A DNA stretch of 45,295 nt from Firmicutes bacterium UBA1065. GTDB lineage: Bacteria > Bacillota > Clostridia > Tissierellales > Sedimentibacteraceae. A model generated the notes under the pieces. It did no database searches and was not told the DNA's origin. It saw only the letters and a program-made list of their open reading frames with translations. Positions within the stretch are counted from its first letter, which is position 1. Every line of letters begins with the position of its first letter. The stretch is from assembly GCA_002316225.1 (NCBI GenBank), contig DCDC01000049.1, positions 1 through 45,295 on the forward strand, written 5' to 3'. Shown here piece after piece: positions 24,779-34,022 of the stretch. The translations under genes and the position numbers were made by a program.

Positions 24779-25672
24779 CTAAGAACAAATTACTCCTAAC
24801 AAAATTGAATACAGTTTAGCCTCATCGGAATCCGCTCTTGAAGTAAGAACGATGGGAGCCTTGGCTCCTAAAATTATTCCTGCATTTTTTGAATCTGCCA
24901 AATAGGTTAAAGTTTTATACATCACATTGCCTGCTTCAATATTTGGCATCAATAAAATATCAGCATCCCCTGCCACTTGTCCTTTAACACCCTTGGTTGC
25001 TGCAGCTTCCTTTGAAATGGCATTATCGAGTCCAAAGGGTCCTTCGACTATGCAGCCTTTTATTTGACCCTCCTTATACATATCAACAAGTATTTGGGCA
25101 TCAAGAGTAGCCTGCATCTTATCCGTGACTTTTTCTTTGGCGCATATTACTGCCACTTTTGGATTTTCAATGTTTAATGCCCGGCATAAGGGAAGGGTGT
25201 TTTCGATTATCTGCTTTTTCTCCAAGGCAGAAGGTGCTATGTTCATTGCCGCATCAGTTATAATAAAGAGCTTATGATACTTATCCGTTTCAAAAACTGC
25301 TGCATGGCTCAGGATATTCCCTGTCCTTAGTCCTATTTCCTTATCCAGTACAGCTTTAAGTATGAGAGAAGTATCCAATAAACCTTTCATTACTATATCA
25401 GCCTGGCCGCTGCTTACCATGGATACAGCCTTTCTTGCAGCTTCAGCCTCATCCTTGGTTTCCATTATCTCAATGCCATTAAGGTCCAGATTGATTTCTT
25501 GTGATATTTCTATTATTTTTTCCTTGTTACCAATCAATATGGGAAGGCATATATTTTCTTCCATGGCAGCCTTCAAAGCTTTTAAGACGTCCTCGTCCTG
25601 GGCAGCTGCAACCGCTATTTTCTTTGGCTTTGTGTTTTTGGCCAACTTCATTAAATTGTCGAATTTACTCAT
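24779..25672 (-). CDS. ptb: Phosphate butyryltransferase
   Basis: This 297-residue enzyme exchanges CoA for phosphate on (branched) short-chain acyl-CoA. It belongs to the Pta/Ptb family: VMKGLLDTSLILKAVLD, FITDAAMNIAP and the C-terminal DILLMPNIEAGN are conserved. It is the first gene of the oxidative Stickland operon, 29 bases behind a sigma-54 promoter, and the stop lies 11 bases before the buk start. Confidence 0.95.
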   Translation of the reverse strand: MSKFDNLMKLAKNTKPKKIAVAAAQDEDVLKALKAAMEENICLPILIGNKEKIIEISQEINLDLNGIEIMETKDEAEAARKAVSMVSSGQADIVMKGLLDTSLILKAVLDKEIGLRTGNILSHAAVFETDKYHKLFIITDAAMNIAPSALEKKQIIENTLPLCRALNIENPKVAVICAKEKVTDKMQATLDAQILVDMYKEGQIKGCIVEGPFGLDNAISKEAAATKGVKGQVAGDADILLMPNIEAGNVMYKTLTYLADSKNAGIILGAKAPIVLTSRADSDEAKLYSILLGVICS

Positions 25673-25700
25673 ATTTTCATATCACCCCAAGATATTTGTT

Positions 25701-25716
25701 GCAACAAACGTGCCAA
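25701..25716 (-). promoter_or_regulatory. Sigma-54 promoter of the ptb-buk-vor-ilvE operon
   Basis: TTGGCACGTTTGTTGC matches the sigma-54 consensus almost perfectly: -24 TGGCAC, five bases, then TTGC, with exact GG-N10-GC spacing. It lies 29 bases before the ptb start, and an activator gene is directly upstream. Confidence 0.93.
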
Positions 25717-25722
25717 GAAAAT

Positions 25723-25753
25723 AAAAAAACAATCATTGAAATTTCAACGATTG
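25723..25753 (-). terminator. Terminator of the sigma-54 activator gene
   Basis: A 24-base near-perfect palindrome (25730-25753, CAATC...GATTG with a central GAAATTTC) is followed by seven T. It lies between the activator gene and the ptb promoter, so the two units are separate. Confidence 0.75.
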
Positions 25754-25793
25754 TAATATGCATAATTTCCCAGTCTATTGACCATGAATTTTT

Positions 25794-25842
25794 TTGCATG
25801 CAAGATATTTCAAGAAAACAATAATTCCTGCAATATTTTGCA
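25794..25842 (-). promoter_or_regulatory. Candidate activator sites (TGCAA palindromes)
   Basis: Two inverted repeats built from TGCAA are present: TTGCATGCAA (25794-25803) and TGCAA-4 nt-TTGCA (25829-25842). They lie about 105-115 and 140-153 bases upstream of the expected ptb start, a normal distance for sigma-54 activator sites. Confidence 0.55.
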
Positions 25843-25844
25843 TT

Positions 25845-27227
25845 TTATGATATGCCGTATTTTTCCATCTTGTAATATAAAGATCTTATGGATATGCCTA
25901 ATTCCTTGGCTGTGCGTGTTTTATTCTTATTGAATTTCATATAAATTTTTTTAATATATTCAGCTTCGGTTTTCTCTAAAACACTTTCCAGGGTGTCTGC
26001 TCCCTCATCAATTTTTACCGCAACTTCGGTATTTTGCTTCTTTTTGTTTAAATGAGGCAAATGAATTGTATCGATGACCTTTTCGTTTATGTTCATATAA
26101 ATTATGGCTCGGCCTATGGTATTTTCCAATTCCCTTACATTTCCCGGCCAGTCGTGGTCCTGCAAAATTTTTAAGGCTTCATCCGTAATGTCAACAATAT
26201 TCCTTCCGTATTCATCATTGAACTTTGCAATGAAGTTTTTGACCAGCAAAGGAATATCTTCCTTCCTCTCCCGAAGGGGAGGTATAAATATTGGAAGTAT
26301 GCTCAGCCTGTAAAAGAGGTCTTCCCGGAATTTACCTTCTTTAACGGCCTTTGATAAATCTGTGTTGGTAGCGGCAATTACCCTGACATCAACAGGTATG
26401 TTCTTGTTGCTGCCGACCCGCATTATTTCTTTTTCCTGAAGAACCCTTAAAAGCTTTGCCTGGGTATTTAAGCTTATTTCGGATATTTCATCAAGAAAGA
26501 TGGTACCCTTGTTTGCCTCCTCAAAAAGGCCCTTCTTGCCTCCCTTCAGGGCTCCGGTGAAGGACCCCTCGTCGTATCCGAAGAGCTCGCTTTCAAGCAG
26601 GGAATCAGACAGGGCGGCGCAATTTACCCTGACAAAGTTTTTGTGTGAGCGAGGGCTTTGAGCATGAATGGAATTAGCAAACAACTCCTTTCCCGTACCG
26701 CTTTCTCCCCTTAAGAGTACCGTAGCAGGCACCTTGGCAGCCTTTTCTATGAGCTTTCTCACTTCATTTATGGCTTTCGACTTGCCTATTATGTCTTCAG
26801 GCTTATACTTATAGGTAAGCTGCCTCAGCTTTTTTTCAGCTTCCTCTAATTTGTCAGTCAAGTCCTTTATGGTGGAGATATCGTGAAGGACCGCAACGCT
26901 GCCCTTCATTTGGCCATTGACGATTATGGGTGCTGCCTGGGCTACAACGGTCTTGCCGCTGGGTTTTAATTTAAGTTTGGTGTTTTCCACGGGTTTTCTG
27001 GTTGAAAGCACTTTCATATGGACGCTTTCTTCCCCTTCTTCAATGTCATAATAAGCATTTTTGCCTATAATTTCATCGTACTCTATGCCCGTTATCTTGG
27101 TATAGGCAGGATTTACCAATATATGCTCTCCCTTTTCATCCACTACGCTTATGGCATCCTGGGTAGCAAGAAAGACCGCTTCCAACAAACCTTGATAATC
27201 TATACTGTTAAAACTGATCTTCACCAT
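25845..27227 (-). CDS. Sigma-54-dependent transcriptional activator (PAS-AAA+-Fis)
   Basis: This 460-residue enhancer-binding protein has an N-terminal PAS domain (about 15-115), a short coiled coil, a AAA+ domain (about 147-380) with Walker A GESGTGKE (174-181), GSFTGA sigma-54 contact loop (221-226, serine in place of the usual alanine) and GTIFLDEI Walker B, and a C-terminal Fis-type helix-turn-helix (TAKELGISIRSLYYKMEKYG). It is of the BkdR type by context, because the ptb-buk-vor operon with a sigma-54 promoter lies next door. The PAS ligand is unknown. It starts three bases after the cdaR stop, so it is probably read from the capA-cdaA-cdaR unit. Confidence 0.93.
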   Translation of the reverse strand: MVKISFNSIDYQGLLEAVFLATQDAISVVDEKGEHILVNPAYTKITGIEYDEIIGKNAYYDIEEGEESVHMKVLSTRKPVENTKLKLKPSGKTVVAQAAPIIVNGQMKGSVAVLHDISTIKDLTDKLEEAEKKLRQLTYKYKPEDIIGKSKAINEVRKLIEKAAKVPATVLLRGESGTGKELFANSIHAQSPRSHKNFVRVNCAALSDSLLESELFGYDEGSFTGALKGGKKGLFEEANKGTIFLDEISEISLNTQAKLLRVLQEKEIMRVGSNKNIPVDVRVIAATNTDLSKAVKEGKFREDLFYRLSILPIFIPPLRERKEDIPLLVKNFIAKFNDEYGRNIVDITDEALKILQDHDWPGNVRELENTIGRAIIYMNINEKVIDTIHLPHLNKKKQNTEVAVKIDEGADTLESVLEKTEAEYIKKIYMKFNKNKTRTAKELGISIRSLYYKMEKYGIS

Positions 27228-27230
27228 TTT

Positions 27231-28469
27231 TCATTCCTCTCTCTGAGGTCTTTCGGCTGCTTCCACAATCTCCAGGGTCACACTTTCCTTACTGATTGTT
27301 ATTTCCTTGAAGGAAAATTCCGAAACACATTGGAGTTCAACCCTGTTTATGCCGGGAACCGCTTCCGCCAGATCCAGGGTCAATATCAAATCGTCCTTTT
27401 CAAGTCCATTAACCAAGGTTGAAGTTCCTACAACCCTTACTATGATTTTATCTTCTCCTTCTTCAAATTTCACATCAACATCATCACTCTTGTTGATGAA
27501 CTGAATATCATCATAGGTGAACTCAAATTCTCTTTCTATTATTTTTTCAACCACGGCGTTTACAACCGGCTTGGAAGCCATGTCCAGCAAGATCAATCCT
27601 TCTGCATTCAATATGTTTCTTACCGATAAAATATTGTTGTAGGCCCCCGTTATATCCAGTTCTTCCAGGGTAAGCTCCTTAATGGTATCCAAAACATCCT
27701 GGTCTGCCGCTATCCTTACCCTTTCCGGTTTGACCGTTACATCAACCAGTTCATATCCCTCCTCGGGAAGACCGACAATTTGAGGCTTCAATTCCACGTA
27801 TTTGGTTGGATATATGGGAACCGTAACTTTAACGTTTCCTATGGGAGCGGACAGGAATATTTCAGTGTCCGTATCATCGTAAATTCTTACGGGTACGGTT
27901 TTAACCACATCATCAACGGCACCGTTTATATTTATTGTAGCTATAGCTTTACTAGCTGAATTTACAACGCTTCTAGGTCCCGTTATCTTTACTGAGGAAG
28001 GGCTGAAGACTGTTTGCCCCCTGTAATAGTTGTTGGCATGAACACCTTCGAACTGAACCGAAACATCCATTACCTTGGATATTACTCCTTCTATGTTACA
28101 GGCTATTTGCTGGGGATATACACTCACTATGTCTACGCCGCTGGGCCCGACAACCTCCACCTTTGCGTTAGTAACTCCTTCTTTAAAGCCTAATACATCT
28201 ATATAGGCGGTAAAATCCCTGCTCGAAATGCTGTTTAATTGTTCCGTCAACCCTGTTGCTTTTATGGTCACGGTAATATTGTCCTTGTCCGGACTCATAA
28301 GTACCAAATTTGAATTTTCCAGGGCAGGCAGGTTTCTGACGCTTACGGCTACATTTGGATATGACTGCTCAAGGGTTTGATTGGTAACAAGCATTACGGT
28401 CATCCACAGGACGATGGAAACTATGAGGCAGGTGATCTGAATGACTAATTTATCGTTTTTTATCTTCAT
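27231..28469 (-). CDS. cdaR: YbbR-like regulator of c-di-AMP synthase
   Basis: This 412-residue protein has one N-terminal membrane segment (about 9-28) and then four extracellular YbbR repeats. Repeat cores such as VRNLPALENSNLVLM, VTIKATG and VDVTVKPERVRI can be seen. CdaR partners bind and modulate the diadenylate cyclase CdaA from outside the membrane. It overlaps cdaA by 20 bases and has its own GGAGA site, the classical cdaA-cdaR pair. Confidence 0.92.
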   Translation of the reverse strand: MKIKNDKLVIQITCLIVSIVLWMTVMLVTNQTLEQSYPNVAVSVRNLPALENSNLVLMSPDKDNITVTIKATGLTEQLNSISSRDFTAYIDVLGFKEGVTNAKVEVVGPSGVDIVSVYPQQIACNIEGVISKVMDVSVQFEGVHANNYYRGQTVFSPSSVKITGPRSVVNSASKAIATININGAVDDVVKTVPVRIYDDTDTEIFLSAPIGNVKVTVPIYPTKYVELKPQIVGLPEEGYELVDVTVKPERVRIAADQDVLDTIKELTLEELDITGAYNNILSVRNILNAEGLILLDMASKPVVNAVVEKIIEREFEFTYDDIQFINKSDDVDVKFEEGEDKIIVRVVGTSTLVNGLEKDDLILTLDLAEAVPGINRVELQCVSEFSFKEITISKESVTLEIVEAAERPQREE

Positions 28470-29289
28470 ATCTGTTTCTCCACTTATCTAAAATACTCAT
28501 CTTTTCATTTTCTATATAAATATCCGACAAAACGGCCTGAAGTTCCTCGCTTTGTATATTCCTGTACAGCCTTCCTTCCACGGCATAGGAAATATATCCT
28601 GTTTCTTCGGATACTATCAAAGCTATAGAATCGGATCTCTCAGTCATTCCGATGGCAGCCCTGTGCCTTGTCCCTATATCTTTGCTGAGGAGGTTGTTTT
28701 CAGTGAGAGGCAGGAAACATCCTGCTGCTTTTATGGTATAATCCTTGATTATTACTGCTCCGTCATGGAGAGGAGTGTTGGGGATGAAAATATTTATGAG
28801 CAGACCGCTTGAAATGTTTGCATTTAATAGGGTTCCGCTTTCAATTATGTCATTGAGACCTATTTGCTTTTCAAATATTATTAAGGCGCCTATTCTTTGC
28901 CTTGAGAGGGAGGTTATGGCAGATGTGATTTCTTTAATGATTTCCCTTGAAGTTTCATTGGTTTTTTCAAGGGTAGACAGGGAGAAGGAGGTTCTTCCCA
29001 AGTATTCCAAGGCTTTTCTGATTTCAGGCTGAAAAACTATAACCAGGGCTATTAATCCAACCTGGAAGGTATTGCTTAGAATGAATTCCACCATATACAG
29101 ATCAAATATGCTTGATATGGGAATCAGGGCAACCAGGAGCACAATACCCTTAACAAGTTGTTTTGCCCTCATATCTCTTATGAGAAGGTATCCCCGGTAA
29201 AGAACATAGTAAACAATACCTATGTCTACAAAGGTATTTAAACCCACATTAGAGATTATTAACCTGATACGATTCATAATATCATACAT
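28450..29289 (-). CDS. cdaA: Diadenylate cyclase
   Basis: CdaA makes c-di-AMP from two ATP at the membrane. The likely start MYDIMNRIRL at 29289 has GGGGG six bases upstream and gives 279 residues; ATGs at 29295 and 29307 also remain possible. Three N-terminal membrane segments are followed by the DAC domain with LHDGAVII (DGA motif) and GTRHRAAIG (RHR motif), both needed for catalysis. c-di-AMP controls potassium, osmolytes and cell wall in Firmicutes. glmM, often the third gene, is absent here. Confidence 0.94.
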   Translation of the reverse strand: MYDIMNRIRLIISNVGLNTFVDIGIVYYVLYRGYLLIRDMRAKQLVKGIVLLVALIPISSIFDLYMVEFILSNTFQVGLIALVIVFQPEIRKALEYLGRTSFSLSTLEKTNETSREIIKEITSAITSLSRQRIGALIIFEKQIGLNDIIESGTLLNANISSGLLINIFIPNTPLHDGAVIIKDYTIKAAGCFLPLTENNLLSKDIGTRHRAAIGMTERSDSIALIVSEETGYISYAVEGRLYRNIQSEELQAVLSDIYIENEKMSILDKWRNRYEDKKR

Positions 29290-29303
29290 AAACATCCCCC
29301 ATA

Positions 29304-30566
29304 TCATTCACTGTTCATCTGGGCCATTGTATCCGCATATGACCTGTTCATTCTTGCCTTTGAATCTTCATCCAATTCCGCGCTTTCAATGTAATCCATA
29401 ATGGGATAAACCACATGCTCGGCTGCTCCGTTTTCCTTAAAACCCTTGTAAACCCACAAGGGTATATAATTTATGTTTTTAATCGATACTTCTTTTGTAT
29501 CGCCCTTCTTTTCTATAACAATATCTATGATAATTCCATCTTCGGTATACTTTGATACGTGCTCGGTCAAGCCGTATGGTACCAGGGTTTCAACCCTTTG
29601 GTTCGATAAAAAATTACCCATTGAGTAAGCCACAAATTTTGTTTCTCCGTCATATTCCAGGGTCTGGGTCGGTTGTATAACATGGGGATGGCTGCCGAAT
29701 ATTATATCGACTCCTGCCTTAAAAAGTTTATCGGCCAATATTTCCTGTCTTTCCGCCTGTACTCTTGAATACTCGTCTCCCCAATGCAAGACCGCTATAA
29801 TAACATCGGCATCGTTATTTTTGGCATATTCGATGTCTTCCATCATTTTTGCCTCGTTGAAAATATTGACCATTGCATCCAAATCCTCCGGACTGAGGAC
29901 GGATTCAAGACCGTTTACCATTTCCGTATATGCTAAAAAGGCAAGTCTTATGCCTTTGACATCCTTAATCAAAACCCTTGTTTCAGGCTTTTCCTTGAAG
30001 GTTCCCAGAGGCTCCATTCCCCTGATTTTAATTTGCTCTATTGTCCTTATAACTCCTGCTTTCCTTGTGTCAAGGCAATGATTGTTTGCGGTGGCTAATA
30101 TATCAAATCCTGCATTTTTGATGGCATCCAAAGCCTCATCGGGAGCATTGAACAAGGGATAGCCCTGATAGGCGTACACTTTGTCACCTGCCGTAGTTCC
30201 TTCGAAATTGGCAATAGCTATATCCGCTTGCTGGATAATATCTTTTATGGCTTTAAAACTGTTGTTAAAATTATAGGTCTTGGTTTCAGGATCATATGCT
30301 CCGTCTAATTGTGAGGGATGAAACATTATGTCTCCCGTTGCCATGATTCTCACGGTTGTATCCGGCTCTTTTTCATCCTGCTCAGATGGCAGGTTTGAAG
30401 TTTCTTCTGTGATTTCTTCTCCCGGTTCTTCAGGGACCGGTCCATTTTTTCCTTCTTTTCCAAAACCGTTCACAACAAAAGATACTGCCAAAACTCCAAG
30501 CAGAATTATGAATGACCATGACATCAGGATTATTCTTTTTTTACGTCGTCTATTTTTTCTGTACAT
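29304..30566 (-). CDS. CapA family membrane-anchored protein
   Basis: This 420-residue protein has a basic N-terminus, one membrane segment (about 12-33), an acidic proline-rich linker and an extracellular CapA/PgsA metallophosphatase-like domain. Metal-site motifs are MATGDIMF, NFEG, ATANNHCLD, LHWGDEY, GSHPHVIQ and YSMGNF. In Bacillus such proteins take part in poly-gamma-glutamate capsule production, but no capBC genes are near, so the substrate is unknown. It is the first gene of the unit with cdaA, and the two reading frames nearly touch. Confidence 0.88.
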   Translation of the reverse strand: MYRKNRRRKKRIILMSWSFIILLGVLAVSFVVNGFGKEGKNGPVPEEPGEEITEETSNLPSEQDEKEPDTTVRIMATGDIMFHPSQLDGAYDPETKTYNFNNSFKAIKDIIQQADIAIANFEGTTAGDKVYAYQGYPLFNAPDEALDAIKNAGFDILATANNHCLDTRKAGVIRTIEQIKIRGMEPLGTFKEKPETRVLIKDVKGIRLAFLAYTEMVNGLESVLSPEDLDAMVNIFNEAKMMEDIEYAKNNDADVIIAVLHWGDEYSRVQAERQEILADKLFKAGVDIIFGSHPHVIQPTQTLEYDGETKFVAYSMGNFLSNQRVETLVPYGLTEHVSKYTEDGIIIDIVIEKKGDTKEVSIKNINYIPLWVYKGFKENGAAEHVVYPIMDYIESAELDEDSKARMNRSYADTMAQMNSE

Positions 30567-30595
30567 TTGCTACCTCTTCTATAAATTACAATATA

Positions 30596-30624
30596 ATTCT
30601 ATCTTACCATGAAAGATTTTGCAA
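30596..30624 (-). promoter_or_regulatory. Promoter of the capA-cdaA-cdaR-activator unit
   Basis: TTGCAA (30619-30624), a 17-base spacer and TAGAAT (30596-30601) lie 30 bases before the capA-like gene. Confidence 0.5.
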
Positions 30625-30641
30625 GAAATTAAATTATTAAA

Positions 30642-32429
30642 TTACTTTTTCGGTTTTATCAAAGCTTTGGTACCGTATCCGATTAAATCATACCTCTTCT
30701 CTTTTTTCAGGGCTTTTAAAACCAAGTCATAATTTTCTTTTTTATTGTACTGCAAAAGGGCTCTCTGCATTTTTTTCTCTTCTTCATCCCTTGGAACATA
30801 CACTTCTTCCTTAGTTAAAGGATTAATCCCCGTATAATACATGCAGGTTGACAGGGTTCCGGGTGTCGGATAAAAATCCTGAACCTGCTCAGGTATATGT
30901 CCCATATCCCTGATATATTCTGCCAATTCTATGGCGTCCTTCAAACGGGACCCGGGATGGGATGATATGAAATAAGGCACTATATATTGGTCTTTTTTTA
31001 ACTTTTTGTTTATTTCATTAAATTTTTCCACAAACTTATTGTAGGTCTTTATGGAAGGCTTGCCCATGAGTTTCAAAACCCTGTCGGAAACATGCTCGGG
31101 GGCTGTTCTAAGCTGCCCGCTCACGTGGTACTTGCACAAGTCTTCCAAGAATTCATCATTATTATCATATATTACATAATCATATCTTATGCCTGAACGT
31201 ATAAAAACTTTTTTGATACCTTCGGTCTTCCTGATTTTTCTTAATAATTCCACATAATCCCTGTGGTCTGCCTGCAAGTTTTCACACTTTTCCGGCCCCA
31301 GGCACTCCTTGTTTACGCAGGCTCCATACTTATCCTGCTTCTTGCATGCCTTAATCCTGAAATTGGCGGTAGGTCCTCCCACATCGTGAATATAGCCTTT
31401 AAAGTCCTTGTTTTTCTTCATCTTCTCAACTTCATTCAATATGGACTCATGACTTCTTTTTTGTATTATTCTTCCCTGGTGAAAATTAAGGGAGCAAAAA
31501 CTGCAGCCTCCAAAGCAGCCCCTGGTGCTTGTAATGCTGAATTTAACTTCATTCAGGGCAGGTACGCCCGCATCCTTGTACATGGGATGGTAATCTATCA
31601 TGAAATTAAGGTCATATATGTCATCAAGCTCCTGGTCTGACAGGGGTTCCATGGGAGGATTCTGAACCACATAGATCGTATCGTACTGCTCCACCAAGGT
31701 CCTTCCGCTTTTGGAGTCGGTGTTTTGATATTGTATTTTAAAGCTTTCGGCAAATTTTTTCCTGGATGATACAACTTCCTTGAAGGTCGGCAGGAATATG
31801 GGATCATAGGGGCGGTCCTTGTCCTTCGTTTTATAGACTGTTCCTCTTATAAAAGTAATCTCTTCTATGGGTATGCCTGCATCCAGGGCTTCCGCTATCT
31901 CAACCAGGGTCTTTTCTCCCATGCCGTAAACCAACAAGTCGGCACCCGAATCCAATAAAACAGACCTTCTTACACTGTCGCTCCAATAGTCGTAATGGCT
32001 CAATCTTCTCAAGCTTGCTTCAATTCCCCCGATTATTACGGGCACATTCTTGTATGCCTCCCTGATGCGATTTGAATATACGGTGACAGCCCTGTCCGGT
32101 CTTAAGCCTGCTTTACCTCCGGGAGAGTAAGCGTCTGTATGTCTCTTTCTCTTAAAGCTTGTGTAATGGTTAACCATTGAATCTATATTTCCGGAATTTA
32201 CAAGAAAGGCCAGGCGGGGTTTCCCCAAAACCTTGAAAGAAGATAATTCCTTCCAGTCCGGCTGGGCTATAATTCCGACCTTGTAACCAAATCTCTCCAG
32301 TACCCTTGACAAGAGAGCGGCAGCAAATGAAGAATGGTCAACATATGCATCTCCTGTAACAAATACAAAGTCGCACTCATCCCAGCCTCTTTTTTTCAGA
32401 TCTTCTTTATTAACAGGCAAAAAATCCAT
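30642..32429 (-). CDS. YgiQ family radical SAM protein
   Basis: This 595-residue protein has an N-terminal B12-binding-like domain (MDFLPVNKEDLKKRGWDECD is the family start) and a central radical SAM domain with the cluster motif CFGGCSFC (C-x3-C-x2-C, around residue 310). The family is widespread but its substrate is unknown. The ATG follows GGAGGTAAT. It is monocistronic with its own promoter. Confidence 0.92.
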   Translation of the reverse strand: MDFLPVNKEDLKKRGWDECDFVFVTGDAYVDHSSFAAALLSRVLERFGYKVGIIAQPDWKELSSFKVLGKPRLAFLVNSGNIDSMVNHYTSFKRKRHTDAYSPGGKAGLRPDRAVTVYSNRIREAYKNVPVIIGGIEASLRRLSHYDYWSDSVRRSVLLDSGADLLVYGMGEKTLVEIAEALDAGIPIEEITFIRGTVYKTKDKDRPYDPIFLPTFKEVVSSRKKFAESFKIQYQNTDSKSGRTLVEQYDTIYVVQNPPMEPLSDQELDDIYDLNFMIDYHPMYKDAGVPALNEVKFSITSTRGCFGGCSFCSLNFHQGRIIQKRSHESILNEVEKMKKNKDFKGYIHDVGGPTANFRIKACKKQDKYGACVNKECLGPEKCENLQADHRDYVELLRKIRKTEGIKKVFIRSGIRYDYVIYDNNDEFLEDLCKYHVSGQLRTAPEHVSDRVLKLMGKPSIKTYNKFVEKFNEINKKLKKDQYIVPYFISSHPGSRLKDAIELAEYIRDMGHIPEQVQDFYPTPGTLSTCMYYTGINPLTKEEVYVPRDEEEKKMQRALLQYNKKENYDLVLKALKKEKRYDLIGYGTKALIKPKK

Positions 32430-32457
32430 ATTACCTCCATATAAGTTAATATTGTTT

Positions 32458-32487
32458 ATTATACCATCCGGGATGTATTTAAAACAA
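32458..32487 (-). promoter_or_regulatory. ygiQ-like gene promoter
   Basis: TTGTTT (32482-32487), an 18-base spacer and TATAAT (32458-32463) lie 29 bases upstream of the start codon. Confidence 0.55.
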
Positions 32488-32532
32488 GAATAAAGCTGAA
32501 GAATATAACAAAGCTGTAATATAGGCCCGATA

Positions 32533-32568
32533 ACATGAAGTGGTTTACATAAATTTATTTATGTAAAC
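32533..32568 (+). repeat. 36-nt palindromic repeat, copy 1
   Basis: The core is ACATGAAGTGG followed by TTTACATAAA, TTTA and TTTATGTAAAC. With the bases just after it, the palindrome has perfect 15-bp arms around a TTTA centre (32539-32572). A second copy with one mismatch in 36 lies at 39645-39680. This copy is downstream of the DUF4340 gene and has no T-run, so it is not a standard terminator. Confidence 0.85.
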
Positions 32569-32609
32569 CACTTTCTTGCTTACTTTCATATTCATCTTAT
32601 CTTAAGTAC

Positions 32610-34022
32610 TTATTTTAGTACAAAGGCATGGACGGCCTCAATCAAAGCAACCACATCAGACCTCTTGACAAGGGATACAGGTTCCCTGTCAACCACTGCA
32701 AGGCAATGGATGCCGTCATACCTGTACAGTTGTATCTTTAGCTTTGGATAGTTTTTATTATCCAGGTAGACAGTCAGGCTGATTTCTTCTATTTCTCCCG
32801 GGCTTTCGTCAGTAAAAGAATCTGCCTTCAGATTTTCCATGGCCTTTTGAAAATCAGTAATGTCCAGCTTTTCTGTCTTATAATAATAGGTTCGGTCATT
32901 GCCTTTTTTCTGGCTGGTTATAATGTAATCATTGCCTTCCAGCCTGATATCAATTTGTTTAATATCGGCAAAATCCGCCGGAAATACCTCAAGATGTCTT
33001 AAAGAATCATAGGATGCCGCCATTAATTCCCTGTAGTCATCAGTTTCAAGCTTATAAACAATCTGGGATTGCCCGACTCTTGCATATGCCGTAATCTCTT
33101 CTTTCTCAGTATTTTTGCTGTCTTTTTTGGAAGCTTTCTCAGCATCCTTTCTTTCTTTCGGATCCCGGCTGATATTTAATACAAAGGTATCTGCAATTTC
33201 TTTATTCTTTTCATCTTTTTCTGTGTATTTAACAGTGACCGTCAGTTCAGGCGAATCCAGACCGTAAGACTTAAGGTCCTCGTCAGATGCCTTATAGGTC
33301 ACATAATCGGTTAAATTCAAGTTGCTGATATTTCTTAAATACTTATCCACCCTTGACTTGTCCAGGGGAAGATTTTTTCCGTTTATATTTGCGATATAAA
33401 CATCATCGTCACTATAAGCACGGGGGCTGTCTTCCTCATATAGGATATTGTATGTCTCCCTTCCTGCAAATTGAATCTCTGTTACCTCATCAAGGGACGG
33501 GATTTTATCATTGTCTATCATGTCCCTCAAGTCTCCGTCAAAGAAATTCAAGGGATCTTTTTTTACCAGGTAAACATTTCCGTCTCCAATGGACACATAC
33601 CTTTGCAAATCCATCTTGCTGTAATCCCCAAGCTTGATTTCATAAGACCTGTCCCCCGTTGATAAATTGATGGTACAAACCGGGTCATCCAAACCATACT
33701 GACCATAATCCTCTACCTCTTCAATGATAAAAGATGCTCCGAATTCCTTGAACAGGTTCAGACGATCATTGATTTTTTCTTCATCCACGGGGAAGGCCTC
33801 ATCTTCATCATAAAACCACTTTTCATCCTTGTGAAAGGCAAGGGTTTTTGATTTGTATTCCCAGGATAAGGACTTTACTGAATCACTTGGTATTTCCAGT
33901 ATGACCTGATCAGTTTCCTTGATTTTTTCCACGTGTTCCTGGTAACGGTTAAGGGCAAAGGTTGACAGGCAGGCAAAGAGCAAAACAGCTGCCAATATAT
34001 AGATTTTCTTAGACCGTTTCAT
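32610..34022 (-). CDS. DUF4340 domain-containing lipid/membrane-anchored protein
   Basis: This 470-residue protein has an N-terminal membrane anchor (about 6-24) and a large extracellular part with the DUF4340 pattern, twice seen as D/E-YGLD-P (EDYGQYGLDDP and KSYGLDSPELT). A lysine-rich insert (EKDEKNKEI and PKERKDAEKASKK) lies in the middle. DUF4340 proteins occur with GldG-type proteins and ABC transporters and have no known reaction. Its start overlaps the gldG-like gene by 14 bases, so it is the last gene of the ABC unit. Confidence 0.88.
   Translation of the reverse strand: MKRSKKIYILAAVLLFACLSTFALNRYQEHVEKIKETDQVILEIPSDSVKSLSWEYKSKTLAFHKDEKWFYDEDEAFPVDEEKINDRLNLFKEFGASFIIEEVEDYGQYGLDDPVCTINLSTGDRSYEIKLGDYSKMDLQRYVSIGDGNVYLVKKDPLNFFDGDLRDMIDNDKIPSLDEVTEIQFAGRETYNILYEEDSPRAYSDDDVYIANINGKNLPLDKSRVDKYLRNISNLNLTDYVTYKASDEDLKSYGLDSPELTVTVKYTEKDEKNKEIADTFVLNISRDPKERKDAEKASKKDSKNTEKEEITAYARVGQSQIVYKLETDDYRELMAASYDSLRHLEVFPADFADIKQIDIRLEGNDYIITSQKKGNDRTYYYKTEKLDITDFQKAMENLKADSFTDESPGEIEEISLTVYLDNKNYPKLKIQLYRYDGIHCLAVVDREPVSLVKRSDVVALIEAVHAFVLK

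Noticed and set aside
32533..32568. Intrinsic terminator of the DUF4340 gene
   Set aside because: The stem is long, but no T-run follows on either strand and the same element occurs elsewhere.
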